Assembly (NCBI GenBank): GCA_913777325.1
Contig: CAJYSA010000058.1
Location: forward strand, 1-50,055
Direction of reading: 5' to 3'
From: an uncultured Sphingomonas sp.
Lineage (GTDB): Bacteria > Pseudomonadota > Alphaproteobacteria > Sphingomonadales > Sphingomonadaceae
Length of the DNA: 50,055 nt
Of this stretch, positions 34,950 through 45,030 are shown piece by piece. Positions within the stretch are counted from its first letter, which is position 1. Each line of letters opens with the position of its first letter. The position numbers were made by a program, and so were the translations under genes. The notes beneath the pieces were generated by a model. The model was not told where the DNA came from and did not search any database. It saw only the letters and a list, made by a program, of their open reading frames with translations.

Positions 34950-35534
34950 ATGACCGACGACGACGTACTGGCCGAATTCCGCGCCGCCGATGCGCTGCTG
35001 GAGGGCCATTTCATCCTCTCTTCGGGGCTGTGCAGCCCACGCTATCTGCAATGCGCGCGTGTGCTGATGAACCCGCGCCGCGCCGCGCGGCTGGCCGAGG
35101 CGCTGACCGCACGCCTTCCTGCGGATCTGCGCCAGCGGATCACCGCGGTTGTGGCCCCGGCGATGGGGGGCGTGATCGCGGGTCAGGAGATGGCGCGTGC
35201 GCTGGATGTCGATGCGATGTTCGTGGAGCGCCCGACGGGCACGTTCGAGCTGCGACGCGGCTTCCGCCTCGATGCCGGGCAGGAGGTGTTGATGATGGAG
35301 GACGTCGTCACCACCGGGCTGTCGAGCCGCGAAGCGATCAAGGCGATCGAGGAAGCCGGTGGCCGTGTCGTCGCGGGTGCGGCGCTGGTCGATCGCTCGA
35401 ATGGGTCAGCGGATATCGGCGTGCCATTCTTCCCGCTGATCCGCCTCGAGGTGCCGACCTATCGGCCCGACGATCTCCCGCCCGAGCTCGCGGCGGTTCC
35501 GGCGATCAAGCCGGGGAGCCGGGCGGCGGCATGA
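34950..35534 (+). CDS. pyrE: Orotate phosphoribosyltransferase
   Basis: Converts orotate and PRPP to OMP, fifth step of pyrimidine synthesis. 194 residues. The PRPP-binding motif [14 protein letters not shown] (113-126) is intact, as are the [16 protein letters not shown] region and the [17 protein letters not shown] block of the longer PyrE group. The ATG at 34950 has GCAGGAGACG upstream; the frame extends further 5' without similarity. It overlaps pdxJ by ATGA and heads the pyrE-pdxJ-acpS-lepB row. Confidence 0.96.
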   Translation: MTDDDVLAEFRAADALLEGHFILSSGLCSPRYLQCARVLMNPRRAARLAEALTARLPADLRQRITAVVAPAMGGVIAGQEMARALDVDAMFVERPTGTFELRRGFRLDAGQEVLMMEDVVTTGLSSREAIKAIEEAGGRVVAGAALVDRSNGSADIGVPFFPLIRLEVPTYRPDDLPPELAAVPAIKPGSRAAA

Positions 35535-36265
35535 CGACGGTCGGTCCGCTGCGCCTGGGCGTCAACATCGACCATGTCGCGACGGTCCGCAACGCGCGCG
35601 GCGGCGCCTTCCCCGATCCGGTGCGCGCCGCATTGCTGGCGGCGAAGGCCGGCGCGGACGGCGTCACCGCGCATCTCCGTGAAGATCGCCGCCACATCAC
35701 CGATCACGACATCGCGCGCCTGTCCGCCGAACTGTCGATCCCGCTGAACTTCGAAATGGCCCCTACGCCCGAGATGCTGGCGATCGCCCTGCGGCACCGC
35801 CCGCATGCCGCGTGTATCGTGCCGGAAAAGCGTGAGGAGCGCACGACCGAGGGCGGGATTGATGCGGCCGGCCAGCATGATCGGCTGGCGCCGATAGTGG
35901 CCGAATTGTCGGCGGCGGGCGTGCGCGTGTCGCTGTTCATCGAGCCCGACGCGCGACAGATCGCCGCGGCGGTCGCGCTGGGGGCGCCGGTCGTCGAGTT
36001 GCATACCGGCCGCTACGCCGAACTGGACGAGGCGGCGCGGGCGATCGAATTGCGACGGCTGGCGGATGCCGCCGCGCTGGCGGCCAAGAACGGGATCGAG
36101 GTTCATGCCGGGCATGGCCTGACCTTCGACAATGTCGCGCCGGTCGCCGCGATCCCGCAGGTGCGCGAGCTGAACATCGGCCATTTCCTGATCGGCGAGG
36201 CGATCTTCACCGGCCTGGAGGACAGCGTGCGGCGGATGAAAGCGTTGATGGAGCAGGCCCGGTGA
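35531..36265 (+). CDS. pdxJ: Pyridoxine 5'-phosphate synthase
   Basis: Condenses 1-deoxyxylulose 5-phosphate with 3-amino-2-oxopropyl phosphate to pyridoxine 5'-phosphate. 244 residues, TIM barrel. [14 protein letters not shown] at about 12-25 and [13 protein letters not shown] at about 44-56 hold conserved active-site residues; [12 protein letters not shown] and [12 protein letters not shown] mark the phosphate-binding C-terminal half. It is coupled to pyrE by ATGA, and acpS begins 10 bases after it, the classic pdxJ-acpS order. Confidence 0.97.
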   Translation: MTTVGPLRLGVNIDHVATVRNARGGAFPDPVRAALLAAKAGADGVTAHLREDRRHITDHDIARLSAELSIPLNFEMAPTPEMLAIALRHRPHAACIVPEKREERTTEGGIDAAGQHDRLAPIVAELSAAGVRVSLFIEPDARQIAAAVALGAPVVELHTGRYAELDEAARAIELRRLADAAALAAKNGIEVHAGHGLTFDNVAPVAAIPQVRELNIGHFLIGEAIFTGLEDSVRRMKALMEQAR

Positions 36266-36275
36266 GGATCGCGAG

Positions 36276-36695
36276 GTGATCATCGGGCTCGGTTCCGACC
36301 TTTGCAACATCGAGCGGATCGCGCAGTCGCTGGAGCGCTTCGGCGACCGCTTCGAGACGCGGGTCTTCACCGACGTCGAACGTGCCAAGGCCGCGAAACG
36401 CCCGTTCACCAAAGCCGGGACGCTGGCGAAGCGCTTCGCCGCGAAGGAGGCCTTCTCCAAGGCGGTGGGGACCGGTTTCAAGGCGGGCGTGTTCATGAAG
36501 GACATCGGCGTCGTCAACGCCGCCTCCGGCGCCCCCACGCTGGCGCTGACCGGCGGGGCGAAGGCGCGGCTCGATGCGATGGTTCCGGCGGGACACACCG
36601 CGCGCATCCACTTGACGCTGACCGACGATCATCCCTGGGCGCAGGCGTTCGTCATCATCGAGGCCATTGCCCACCGACATGCAGGAGCCGAGTGA
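36276..36695 (+). CDS. acpS: Holo-[acyl-carrier-protein] synthase
   Basis: Transfers 4'-phosphopantetheine from CoA to acyl carrier protein. 139 residues, the normal size. The magnesium-binding Asp is in [14 protein letters not shown] (Asp8) and the second acidic motif is [16 protein letters not shown]. The GTG start at 36276 is preceded by GAGGATCGCGAG. It links this row functionally to lipid synthesis (fabH and plsX lie about 7 kb further on). It probably overlaps the lepB start. Confidence 0.96.
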   Translation: MIIGLGSDLCNIERIAQSLERFGDRFETRVFTDVERAKAAKRPFTKAGTLAKRFAAKEAFSKAVGTGFKAGVFMKDIGVVNAASGAPTLALTGGAKARLDAMVPAGHTARIHLTLTDDHPWAQAFVIIEAIAHRHAGAE

Positions 36696-37647
36696 CCGCG
36701 TGGCAGAGGAAATCGCATTGACCGGCGATCGCACGCCCCCCACCACCGCCGCCGAGGCGCCGTCGTCGCGCATGGGCTTCGACTGGTGGGGCGAGATCAA
36801 GGGACTGTTCTGGCTGCTGCTGGCGGTATTGGGGTTCCACAGCTTCATCGCCAAGCCATTCTACATCCCCAGCGAGTCGATGCTGCCGGGATTGTTGGTG
36901 GGTGACCGGCTGGTCGTGTCGAAATTCGCTTATGGCTGGTCGTTCGTGTCACCGACCATTCCCGATCCGGTCGCGATCTTTCGGGGCGTGGTCCTGCGCC
37001 AGCCGGTCGACAGTTGGTCGGTGCAGGTGCCGTTCGTGCATGGTCGCGTCTGGGGCAGCCTGCCCGAGCGGGGCGACGTGGTGATCGTGACGCCGCCGGG
37101 GCAATCGAGCGATTATATCAAGCGTGTGATCGGACTGCCGGGCGACACGCTGGCGGTGCGTGGCGGGGTCGTGATCCTGAACGGCAGGCCGGTGGCGCGC
37201 GGCCCGCTTCATTATCGCGACCTGCCGGTCGACGCCAACGCCACCTGCGATGCGGATCAATATCCAGGCGCGCGCCGGATGCGCGGCGACGGCGTGATGG
37301 TGTGCCACCTGCCGATCGTTACCGAAACGCTGCCCAACGGTCGCCGCTACGATACGGTCGACCTGGAACCCGACAGCCCCGGCGACAATTACGGCCCGGT
37401 GACGATCCCGGCGAACCATGTTTTCCTGATGGGGGACAACCGCGATCGCTCCGCGGACAGCCGCTTCGCCCTGGGCGGGTTTGAGCGTGGCCTTGGTGGC
37501 CCCGTACCCTACGAGAATATCGGCGGGCGTGCCGAGTTCATAACGTTTTCGGTGAACGGCGACGCGACATGGAACCCGCTGACGTGGCCGGGGGCGTTGC
37601 GCGGTGGGCGCGCGGGTACGTCACTGCACCCGGCCCGCGTCCCTTGA
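36679..37647 (+). CDS. lepB: Signal peptidase I
   Basis: Membrane-bound serine/lysine protease that releases exported proteins from their signal peptides. 322 residues from the ATG at 36679. One membrane helix (about 43-58, [16 protein letters not shown]) is followed by the catalytic Ser67 in [14 protein letters not shown] and the general base Lys148 in [24 protein letters not shown] marks box E. It is longer than the usual 250-300. The GTG at 36700 is an alternative start with a better placed GGAG; the chosen one overlaps acpS by 17 bases. Confidence 0.95.
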   Translation: MQEPSDRVAEEIALTGDRTPPTTAAEAPSSRMGFDWWGEIKGLFWLLLAVLGFHSFIAKPFYIPSESMLPGLLVGDRLVVSKFAYGWSFVSPTIPDPVAIFRGVVLRQPVDSWSVQVPFVHGRVWGSLPERGDVVIVTPPGQSSDYIKRVIGLPGDTLAVRGGVVILNGRPVARGPLHYRDLPVDANATCDADQYPGARRMRGDGVMVCHLPIVTETLPNGRRYDTVDLEPDSPGDNYGPVTIPANHVFLMGDNRDRSADSRFALGGFERGLGGPVPYENIGGRAEFITFSVNGDATWNPLTWPGALRGGRAGTSLHPARVP

Positions 37648-38744
37648 CCGACAACGCGGAGGTGCGGATCGACGCTGCCGGCGAACGCATCCCTGTTCGC
37701 GCCGGTGCCAGTCCGGCGGAGATCCGCGACGATTTCACCCGGCGTGAGGTCCGGCGAGCGGCGGTGTGGCTGGGAATGGCCAGCGTGATCGCCCTGATCG
37801 TCCTCCTCGTCCAGCCGCTGCTCATCATCTTTGCCGCGCTGGTTTTCGCCGCGCTGCTCGATGGCGGCGTCCGGCTTCTGGGGCGGGTGCTCCGGATCGG
37901 GCGCGGATGGCGGTTGCTCATCGTTTGCCTGCTGACGATCGCCTTCCTGCTCGGCACCTTCTACCTTGCCGGGGTTCAGATCGCCGCCCAGGCGCAGCAA
38001 TTGCGCTCGACCGTCGAGGTGCAGGCGCTGCGGCTGAGCCACTGGCTGAGTGCGCAGGGGCTGATGCCGGGCGCGGGCGATCTCGGCGGTATCGCGAAGC
38101 AGGCGATGTCGTCCTTGGGCCGGGTCACCAGCTGGCTTGGCACCGCGGCGGGGGCGCTGACCAGCGGATTCATGATCGTCGTGCTCGGCCTGTTCATCGC
38201 GATCGAGCCGCGTGGATACGAGCGCGGGCTGCAATGGATGGTGCCCGAACGCAACCGGGTGGAATTCGCCGTGACGGTGCGTCGCATGGCGCAAACGCTG
38301 CGCCAGCTGCTCGCCGGGCGACTGTTGGGGATGGCGCTGGAAGGCGTGCTGACCTCGATCGCCTTGTGGATCGTCGGCGTGCCGATGGCCTTGATCCTCG
38401 GCATCCTGACGGGGCTGCTTGCCTTCATCCCCAACATCGGCGCGTTCATCTCCGGCTCGCTGATGGTCGCGGTCGGCTTTTCGGCGGGCGCGCATACCGG
38501 CGTGCTCGCGCTGATCGTGTACGTCGTCGTGCAGACCTTCGACGGCTATGTCGTGATCCCGATGGTCGCGCGTCGGACGGTGGACCTGCCGCCCGCGCTG
38601 ACACTGGGCGCGCAGATCCTGGCCAGTGCGTTGTTTGGCATCATGGGGCTTGCGCTCGCCGATCCGATGACCGCGATGATCAAGACCGCGATGGAGCGCC
38701 GGTCGGAGAACGTCGAGGAAGCACGCGAGGGCACGTCCTCCTAG
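37644..38744 (+). CDS. AI-2E family transporter (PerM-type permease)
   Basis: About 366 residues from the TTG at 37644, which overlaps the lepB stop as TTGA. Seven or eight membrane helices, a central soluble stretch, and the family motif GILTGLLAFIPNIGAFISG (about 275-293) are visible. Despite the name, members include Na+/H+ antiporters and uncharacterised permeases, and autoinducer export has been shown for few. The ATG at 37569 would overlap lepB by 79 bases with a non-conserved N-terminus, so it is less likely. Confidence 0.87.
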   Translation: MTDNAEVRIDAAGERIPVRAGASPAEIRDDFTRREVRRAAVWLGMASVIALIVLLVQPLLIIFAALVFAALLDGGVRLLGRVLRIGRGWRLLIVCLLTIAFLLGTFYLAGVQIAAQAQQLRSTVEVQALRLSHWLSAQGLMPGAGDLGGIAKQAMSSLGRVTSWLGTAAGALTSGFMIVVLGLFIAIEPRGYERGLQWMVPERNRVEFAVTVRRMAQTLRQLLAGRLLGMALEGVLTSIALWIVGVPMALILGILTGLLAFIPNIGAFISGSLMVAVGFSAGAHTGVLALIVYVVVQTFDGYVVIPMVARRTVDLPPALTLGAQILASALFGIMGLALADPMTAMIKTAMERRSENVEEAREGTSS

Positions 38745-38812
38745 CCGCCACGACTGGCGCGTCCTGCGTGACGCTGCTACAGCGCGCCACCCGTATGTAA
38801 AACGGGCGCAGG

Positions 38813-39778
38813 ATGAACCGATTGGGCGTCGAAGAGCCACCCTCCCCTCTCCCCGCCATGCGCTCGGCCGACACGGACTCCCTGGGGGCGTTGCAGCCGG
38901 TCGAGTCTCTGCGGCGGCGCTGGCCGGCGCTGCTGGCGACCGTATTGACGATCGCAATGCTGATCGGCCTGGGGCACGAACTGCTCGGCCACGGGCTTGC
39001 CGGGCTACGGCGCGCAGTGCCGACGTCGCCGGGCTTCTACCTGTTCTTCCTCGGGTCGTATTTCGCGCTGCCGCTGTGCGACTTCGTGATCTTCCGCCGT
39101 CTATGGGATGTCCCACCTGCCGCCTTTCCCGCGCTGAATCGCAAGCGGATCGCCAACGACATCCTGGTCGGTTACTCGGGCGACGCCTATTTCTACGCCT
39201 GGGCGCGCGCCCGGCTGGAGATGGTCACCGCGCCATTCGGGGCGGTGAAGGACGTCACGATCGTCTCCGGCATCACCGGCAACGTTACCGCGCTGCTGCT
39301 CGCCGCCATCGCGCTGCCGCTCGGCTATCAATTGATCGCGCCCGACGTGGTCAAGGCAATGATCTGGTCGCTCACCTTCGCCACGGCGTTGTCGCTGGGG
39401 TTGATCCTGCTGTCGAAGCGCGTCTTCTCGCTGCCTCGCCGCGACCTGTGGTTCGTCTTCTGGATCGACCTGCTGCGGATCGGCGTGACCTGCGTGACGA
39501 TCGCGCTGGCCTGGGCCTGGGCGATGCCCAGCGTGTCGGTCGGCATGTGGCTGTTTCTGGTCGCGGGGCGGCAATTGGTGTCGCGATTGCCGTTCCTGCC
39601 CAACAAAGACCTGCTTTTCGCCAATTTCGCGATCCTGGTGATCGGGCATGATCGATCATTGTCGGACCTGATGGCGTTCACCGCCGCATCGATCCTGCTG
39701 ATGCACGGATTGCTGGTGCTGCTATTCGGGGCCGCTTACGTGTGGGAAAGGACGCGCGCATGGCGCAAGGCACGCTGA
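38813..39778 (+). CDS. Polytopic inner membrane protein of unknown function
   Basis: 321 residues. After a soluble N-terminus (about 36 residues) there are seven or eight hydrophobic segments, for example LLATVLTIAMLIGLG, FYLFFLGSYFALPLCDFVIF, VTALLLAAIALPLGYQLI and ILLMHGLLVLLFGAAYVW. Motifs include SGDAYFYAWARARLEM and GAVKDVTIVSGITGNV in a cytosolic loop. I do not recognise the family; the layout loosely recalls flippase-like or lipid-modifying membrane proteins. It overlaps the DUF2141 gene by 19 bases, and a glycosyltransferase follows, so an envelope role is likely but unproven. Confidence 0.8.
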   Translation: MNRLGVEEPPSPLPAMRSADTDSLGALQPVESLRRRWPALLATVLTIAMLIGLGHELLGHGLAGLRRAVPTSPGFYLFFLGSYFALPLCDFVIFRRLWDVPPAAFPALNRKRIANDILVGYSGDAYFYAWARARLEMVTAPFGAVKDVTIVSGITGNVTALLLAAIALPLGYQLIAPDVVKAMIWSLTFATALSLGLILLSKRVFSLPRRDLWFVFWIDLLRIGVTCVTIALAWAWAMPSVSVGMWLFLVAGRQLVSRLPFLPNKDLLFANFAILVIGHDRSLSDLMAFTAASILLMHGLLVLLFGAAYVWERTRAWRKAR

Positions 39779-40293
39779 AGACCATCTGCATCGTCGCGAC
39801 GGCCGCGGTGCTGGCGACGGTGGCACCCACCGCCACGGCCCAGGTGCTGGGCAGCGACGCGGCGGCCTGCACCAGCGGCCAAGGGCCGGCGATCCTCGCC
39901 ACCGTGACGGGGCTGAAGGATCGTGAGGGCACGCTGAAGCTGGAACTGTATCCGCCCAACGAAAAGGATTTCCTCGCTGGCGACGATGATCTGGCGCGCG
40001 AGGGGAAGTTCTTTCGCCGGGTCACGATCACGCCCCCCGCCAGCGGCGACGCGCCGATCTGCATCCGCGTACCGCGCCCGGGCCGCTACGCGCTGTTTTT
40101 CGGTCATGACCGGGACGGCAAGCGCAAGTTCAATTTCTGGAGCGATGGGGCGGGCTTCCCCAGCAATCACAAGATCGGTCGCGCGCGCCCCAAGCTGGTC
40201 GATGCGTTGATCGACGTCGGGCCGGGCATCACCCGCACCGTGATCCGCGCGCAATATCTGCGCGGGCTGGGCGGCTTCGGCTTCATGCGCTGA
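39760..40293 (+). CDS. DUF2141 domain protein, exported
   Basis: 177 residues from the ATG at 39760. An N-terminal signal peptide (about 1-27, ending TATA) precedes a beta-rich domain with VTGLKDREGTLKLELYP, PGRYALFFGHDRDGKRKFNFW and GFPSNHKIGRARPKLVDA, the signature of DUF2141. The fold is a small transthyretin-like sandwich and the protein is expected in the periplasm or outer membrane surface. A Cys pair (about 36 and 100) could form a disulfide. Function of the family is unknown. It overlaps the upstream membrane protein gene. Confidence 0.87.
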   Translation: MAQGTLKTICIVATAAVLATVAPTATAQVLGSDAAACTSGQGPAILATVTGLKDREGTLKLELYPPNEKDFLAGDDDLAREGKFFRRVTITPPASGDAPICIRVPRPGRYALFFGHDRDGKRKFNFWSDGAGFPSNHKIGRARPKLVDALIDVGPGITRTVIRAQYLRGLGGFGFMR

Positions 40294-40308
40294 ACGGGAG
40301 ACGGAACC

Positions 40309-41493
40309 ATGCGGATCGTCGACGTCAACGAATTCTACTCGCCCACTGGTGGGGGGGTACGCTCCTACCTGGATCGCAAGATGGCGATCATGTCAGAGCT
40401 GGGGCATCAGCAGATCGTCATTGCGCCTGGTCGGGAGGAGCGCGTCGAGGAGCGACCAGGCGGCGCCCGCATCCATTTCGTCAAGTCGCCCGGCATCCCG
40501 TTCGATTCGAACTACGGGTTGTTCTGGGACGCGGCACCGATCCACGCGCTGCTTGACCATTACCAGCCGGACGTCGTGGAAAACGTTGCTCCCTGGCGCT
40601 CGGCGGCGATCGTGGCGGACTGGAAGGGCAATGCGTTGCGCTCGTGGTTCATGCACAACGACAACCTCGAAACCTATCCCAAGCGCTGGCTCGGGCGCGT
40701 GGCATCGGAAGCGACGATCGAGCGCATGTTCGGCTGGTACGACCGGTACATGGCGGGCTGGCTGGAGCGCTTCGACACCGTCGTCACCAACGGCTCGGTG
40801 TTGACCGAGCGGCTCCGCGCACGAGGGCTGCGCATCGATGCGACCATGACGCTGGGGATCGAGCGGGAGCATTTCTCCCCCACCTTACGCAGCCCGGCGC
40901 TCCGCGCCGCGATGCTGGAGCAATGCGGTCTGCCCGAAGATGCCTATCTGCTGATCGGTGTCGGTCGTCATCATCCGGAAAAGCGCTGGCCGATGGTGAT
41001 CGACGCCGCGCGGCGTGCGGGCACGCGGCTGCCGGTCGGGCTGGTCCTGCTCGGCCTCGGACCGGACACGCGCACGCTGGAGCGGCATATCGCCGAGAGC
41101 CCGCATGTGCGGATGTTCCAGCCAATCTATCATCGCGGGCAGCTGGCCTCGATCATGGCCAGCGCCGACGCCTTCATCCATGGGTGCAGCAACGAGACGT
41201 TCGGGCTGGTCGCATCAGAGGCGCTCGCTTCCGGGCTCCCGCTCATCGTGCCCGATCGCGGTGGTGCCGCCGCCGTGGCACAGCCCGCTTTCGCCGAACT
41301 CTACCGCCATGGTGATGCTTATGACTGCGCGCGCGCGATCGTTGCGCTGGCATCGCGCGATCAGTCGCTGGTGCGCCGCGCAGCCGGAATCGCGGCGCCG
41401 AAGGTGTGGAGCGACCGGGAACATGCGCAGTCGCTGGTCGCGCATTATCAGGCACTGATCGACGCGCGCGGCGCCGTCAGCAGATCGGCATAG
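40309..41493 (+). CDS. Glycosyltransferase family 4-type enzyme
   Basis: 394 residues, GT-B fold. N-terminal DVNEFYSPTGGGVRSYLDRK is the acceptor/glycine-rich loop, and the donor domain has GVGRHHPEKRW, SADAFIHGCSNETFGLVASEALASG (about 290-314) and LIVPDRGG. The E-x7-E motif (ETFGLVASE) is that of retaining GT4 enzymes. The sugar and acceptor are unknown; a glycolipid is plausible given the membrane protein and DUF2141 neighbours. Its 3' end overlaps the convergent DUF2334 gene by 46 bases. Confidence 0.9.
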   Translation: MRIVDVNEFYSPTGGGVRSYLDRKMAIMSELGHQQIVIAPGREERVEERPGGARIHFVKSPGIPFDSNYGLFWDAAPIHALLDHYQPDVVENVAPWRSAAIVADWKGNALRSWFMHNDNLETYPKRWLGRVASEATIERMFGWYDRYMAGWLERFDTVVTNGSVLTERLRARGLRIDATMTLGIEREHFSPTLRSPALRAAMLEQCGLPEDAYLLIGVGRHHPEKRWPMVIDAARRAGTRLPVGLVLLGLGPDTRTLERHIAESPHVRMFQPIYHRGQLASIMASADAFIHGCSNETFGLVASEALASGLPLIVPDRGGAAAVAQPAFAELYRHGDAYDCARAIVALASRDQSLVRRAAGIAAPKVWSDREHAQSLVAHYQALIDARGAVSRSA

Positions 41494-42191
41494 GCGGCGG
41501 GGTGCCGTTCGCGCATCAGGGTCGCGAACGTACGATCGATGCTACGCAGCAGCGCGGGGCGTGTGACGTCGCCCGGATGCACCGCGATCCGCACCACCGG
41601 TAGCGGCTGAAGAGCGCGACGCAGCACCGCTGCCGCTGCCAGCGAACTCAGCGCGCGGGCATCGCTGCGGCTGGCCCAGGTCACGACTGGTCCCTTCGCC
41701 AGCGTTGCACCTGCGGGCGCCCAAACGCGCATGTGATCCTCGGCCAAGGCGAAGCCCGCGTCGACCAGCGCGTCACGCGCCGCGTCGGAATAGAGCCACG
41801 CCGGCGCGATAAAGCCCGCGACAGCCCGGCCCGTGACCTCTTCGACCAGCATCTTCCCGCGTTGCATCCGCGCCAATGCCTCGCCGTGGTCGAGGCCCAG
41901 AAACTCGCCCTCGCCGGCCGTCATCCGCCGCGCCTTGAGCGCCGCCACCCCGCGATGGGTGCTGGTGTCGCGATGGAACCAGCCGTGAACGAACATTTCG
42001 ATGCCCGCATCGGCCCAGCCGCGTAGCCGTGCAGCAAACGCCGGGGTGATCGGCGCGCCGCCCCAGTGATCGGGAACGACCAGCATCGCGAGCCGCTGCC
42101 CGACGTGCGGCGCCAGATGATCGAGAAGCTGGTCGACTTCCCGCTCGAAACGGGGCGAAACGTCGTGGATCGAGGCGAGGAGCCGTTTCAT
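41448..42191 (-). CDS. DUF2334 polysaccharide deacetylase-like protein
   Basis: 247 residues from the ATG at 42191. SIHDVSPRF near the N-terminus (HDVSP at 9-13) and FVHGWFHRDTSTH (about 67-79) carry the Asp and His-x3-His expected to bind the metal in the NodB-like barrel. HPGDVTRPAL near the end supplies the C-terminal His. There is no signal peptide, so it may act in the cytosol. DUF2334 proteins often accompany sugar or hopanoid genes. It is convergent with the glycosyltransferase, sharing 46 bases at the 3' ends. Confidence 0.86.
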   Translation of the reverse strand: MKRLLASIHDVSPRFEREVDQLLDHLAPHVGQRLAMLVVPDHWGGAPITPAFAARLRGWADAGIEMFVHGWFHRDTSTHRGVAALKARRMTAGEGEFLGLDHGEALARMQRGKMLVEEVTGRAVAGFIAPAWLYSDAARDALVDAGFALAEDHMRVWAPAGATLAKGPVVTWASRSDARALSSLAAAAVLRRALQPLPVVRIAVHPGDVTRPALLRSIDRTFATLMRERHPAAYADLLTAPRASISA

Positions 42192-42231
42192 CGCGCTGTC
42201 ACATGCGCAGCCGGTAGGCTCTGCGCAAGCC

Positions 42232-42579
42232 TCAGTCGTCGGCGATCGCGCGCGCCAGGAGGTCGCGGATCGCCACAAGCGATCCGGCGGCGGCGTCGGC
42301 GGCCGGAGCCACGGAGGCCGCAACGGGCGTCGCATCGCGGGCCAGCAATTGCTGCACGCCCTTGATCGTATAGCCCTCGCGATTGAGCAGCCGGTCGATC
42401 CGCTCGACCAGCGCGACATCCTCCGGCCGATAATAGCGGCGGTTGCCCGCGCGCGTGATCGGCCGGAGTTGAGGAAAGCGGCTTTCCCAGTACCGCAGGA
42501 TGTGCGGCGCCAGGCCGGTCGCCTGCGCGACCTCGCCGATAGTGCGAAACGCGGCGGCGGATTTATTCTCCGACGCCAA
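42232..42579 (-). CDS. MerR family transcriptional regulator
   Basis: 115 residues. The winged helix-turn-helix starts at about residue 11 ([26 protein letters not shown]) and includes the MerR signature [17 protein letters not shown] second half of about 40 residues (Ala/Val-rich) is too short for a full effector domain, so the trigger is not evident. It is the last gene of the plsX-fabH-ihfA row, an arrangement frequent in Sphingomonadales. The TTG start at 42579 lies a few bases after the ihfA stop. Confidence 0.9.
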   Translation of the reverse strand: MASENKSAAAFRTIGEVAQATGLAPHILRYWESRFPQLRPITRAGNRRYYRPEDVALVERIDRLLNREGYTIKGVQQLLARDATPVAASVAPAADAAAGSLVAIRDLLARAIADD

Positions 42580-42584
42580 TGCGC

Positions 42585-42884
42585 TCAGCCTGCGCCGACG
42601 ATGCGGTCACGCATCATCTGGCTCGCCCGGAAGGTCAGCACGCGGCGTGGCGCGATCGGCACCTCGACACCGGTCTTGGGGTTGCGCCCGATCCGCTCGC
42701 CCTTGTCACGCAGCACGAACGTGCCGAAGCCGGAAATCTTGACGTTCTCGCCATTGGCCAGGGCACCGCACATGCGATCGAGAATCTGCTCGACCAGCCG
42801 CGCCGAGTCCGCACGCGACAAACCTACCTGCTTGTGCAGCGACTCCGCCAGATCCGCCCGCGTCAACGTTCCTGCTTGTGCCAT
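42585..42884 (-). CDS. ihfA: Integration host factor subunit alpha
   Basis: DNA-bending protein of the HU/IHF family, working with IhfB in replication, transcription and recombination. 99 residues. [28 protein letters not shown] and [24 protein letters not shown] are conserved; the arm carries [15 protein letters not shown], whose Pro intercalates into the minor groove. It is preceded by fabH on the same strand (91 bases) and followed by the merR-like gene. Confidence 0.95.
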   Translation of the reverse strand: MAQAGTLTRADLAESLHKQVGLSRADSARLVEQILDRMCGALANGENVKISGFGTFVLRDKGERIGRNPKTGVEVPIAPRRVLTFRASQMMRDRIVGAG

Positions 42885-42975
42885 GCGCGTTCCTCTACCC
42901 CCCGGAAAGGTTTACAATTCGCCTCCCCGTTATCGCGTGGAGCTTGCATTGTCGATCCAAGCCGCCCCCGCCCGG

Positions 42976-43956
42976 TCACATCCGGATGACGGCGGCTCCC
43001 CACGTGAATCCACCCCCCATCGCCTCCAGCACGACGACATGCCCGGGGCGGATACGACCGTCGCGGACCGCCTGATCGAGCGCCAGTGGCACCGAGGCCG
43101 CAGACGTGTTGGCGTGCTGATCGACGGTGACCACAACCCTTTCAGATTCAAGGGAAAGCTTCCGCGCAGTGGCATCAAGGATGCGGGCGTTCGCCTGATG
43201 CGGCACCACCCAGTCGACCGCCGAAACAGGCAGTCCGGCGGCCCCCAAAGCCTCCTGCATGACGGCCGCAAGATTGACGACGGCGTGGCGAAACACCTCC
43301 CGCCCCTTCATCCGCAGCTTGCCGACTGTCCCGGTCGTGGACGGTCCGCCATCAACATAGAGCAACCCATTATGGCGACCATCCGCGTGCAGCCGGGTCG
43401 CGAGAATTCCGCGTGCGTTCGGATCGTTGGAATCGACGGCGGATTCGCGTGCCTCCAGCACGATCGCGCCGGCCCCGTCGCCGAACAGGACGCAGGTGGT
43501 GCGATCTTCCCAGTCTAGGATGCGGCTGAAGGTTTCCGCGCCGATCACCAGCGCACGCGTATGTGCGCCCGCGCGGATCATGCTGTCGGCGACCTGCACC
43601 GCGTAGAGGAACCCCGAGCAGACCGCGGCGACGTCGAACGCCACGCAGTCGTCGATCCCCAGCATCGCCTGCACCTTCGTCGCGGTCGCGGGGAAGGTGT
43701 TGTCGGGGGTGGCCGTCGCCAGCACGATCAGGTCGATGTCGCTGGCGGACAATCCCGCCGCCGCGATCGCGGCGGTCGCCGCGTCACGCGCCAGCGTCGC
43801 GGTGGTTTCCCCCTCGCCGGCGATGTGCCGGAAGCGGATGCCGGTACGCTCGACGATCCACTCGTCGGTCGTGTCGACCCGCTCCGCCAGCTCGGCGTTG
43901 GAGACGCGGCGGGCCGGCAGCGCGGCGCCCGTTCCCGTCAGCACGGCACGGATCAT
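42976..43956 (-). CDS. fabH: Beta-ketoacyl-ACP synthase III
   Basis: Initiates fatty acid synthesis by condensing acetyl-CoA with malonyl-ACP. 326 residues. The Cys-His-Asn triad is intact: Cys113 in [11 protein letters not shown], His in [10 protein letters not shown] and Asn in [10 protein letters not shown]. The ATG overlaps the plsX stop as ATGA, the standard plsX-fabH coupling. Confidence 0.97.
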   Translation of the reverse strand: MIRAVLTGTGAALPARRVSNAELAERVDTTDEWIVERTGIRFRHIAGEGETTATLARDAATAAIAAAGLSASDIDLIVLATATPDNTFPATATKVQAMLGIDDCVAFDVAAVCSGFLYAVQVADSMIRAGAHTRALVIGAETFSRILDWEDRTTCVLFGDGAGAIVLEARESAVDSNDPNARGILATRLHADGRHNGLLYVDGGPSTTGTVGKLRMKGREVFRHAVVNLAAVMQEALGAAGLPVSAVDWVVPHQANARILDATARKLSLESERVVVTVDQHANTSAASVPLALDQAVRDGRIRPGHVVVLEAMGGGFTWGAAVIRM

Positions 43957-44990
43957 GCAGCCGCCTTCGCTTCGAAATGACGCAAATCTTCGACGATCCG
44001 GCGCGTCAGATCGGCGCGCACCATCTTAGCAGCGTTGCCGATCGCGGTCGCCACGCCGCGCTCATTGGCGCTGCCGTGGCTCTTCACGACCAACCCGTTC
44101 AGGCCGAGGAAGACCGCACCATTGTGATTGTTGGGATCGAGGTGATCGCGCAACAGCTCGGTGGCGGGACGCGAGATCAGGAAGCCCAGCTTCGACCGCA
44201 CCGAACTGCGGAACGCGCGCTTGAGCAGGTCGGCGACGAAGCGCGCGGTGCCCTCGGCGGTCTTCAGGGCGATATTGCCTGAAAAGCCGTCGCACACGAT
44301 CACGTCATGCTGCCCGCGCGAGAGACGATCGCCCTCCACGAAGCCAGCGAATCGCATCGGCAGGTGCGGGGCGGCGCGCAGCATCTGTGCGGCGTCGCGA
44401 ATTTCTTCGGTGCCCTTCTGATCCTCGCTGCCGATGTTGAGCAGCGCGACGCGCGGCGCGTCCAGTTCCAGCGTGGTGCGCGCATAAGCGGCCCCCATCA
44501 CGGCAAACTGCACGAGATTACGCGCATCACATTCGGTGTTGGCGCCCAGATCGAGCATCACCACGTCATTGTCGCCCAGCGTGGGCAACAGCGCGGCCAG
44601 CGCCGGCCGGTCGATCCCGCGCATCGTGCGCAGCGACAGCTTGGCCATCGCCATCAGCGCACCGGTATTGCCCGCCGACACCGCGGCAGCGGCACGCCCC
44701 TGCTTCACGCAATCGATCGCAACGCCCATCGAGGTCGTCTTGGCACGCCGAATCGCCTGGCTGGGCTTCTCGTCGCCCGCGATTACGTCGGGAGCGTGGA
44801 CGATCTCGGAATGTTGCGCGAGGTTCGGATGGTTCTTCAACCCGTCGCGAATCGCCGCTTCGTCGCCGACCAACAGATAGTTGACGTCGTCGTAGCGGCG
44901 GCACGCACGCGCCACCCCGGCCAGCATCACCGCCAGCCCCTCATCACCGCCCATCGCATCGACGGCGATCCGGGACCTGTCGGATATCAC
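43953..44990 (-). CDS. plsX: Phosphate acyltransferase PlsX
   Basis: Makes acyl-phosphate from acyl-ACP for phospholipid synthesis. 345 residues from the GTG at 44990, which has GAGCGAGG just before it. [11 protein letters not shown] near the N-terminus and the central [18 protein letters not shown] are PlsX signatures; [16 protein letters not shown] follows. The next GTG upstream (45008) would add six residues. It precedes fabH and follows rpmF at about 40 bases, the usual rpmF-plsX-fabH order. Confidence 0.96.
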   Translation of the reverse strand: MISDRSRIAVDAMGGDEGLAVMLAGVARACRRYDDVNYLLVGDEAAIRDGLKNHPNLAQHSEIVHAPDVIAGDEKPSQAIRRAKTTSMGVAIDCVKQGRAAAAVSAGNTGALMAMAKLSLRTMRGIDRPALAALLPTLGDNDVVMLDLGANTECDARNLVQFAVMGAAYARTTLELDAPRVALLNIGSEDQKGTEEIRDAAQMLRAAPHLPMRFAGFVEGDRLSRGQHDVIVCDGFSGNIALKTAEGTARFVADLLKRAFRSSVRSKLGFLISRPATELLRDHLDPNNHNGAVFLGLNGLVVKSHGSANERGVATAIGNAAKMVRADLTRRIVEDLRHFEAKAAA

Positions 44991-45030
44991 TGAACCTCGC
45001 TCCCGCACCTACGCCTGCACCCGGTCAGGC

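Noticed and set aside
37569-37643. Earlier start for the AI-2E permease at 37569
   Set aside because: It would overlap lepB by 79 bases; the TTGA-overlap start at 37644 matches the coupling style of neighbouring genes.
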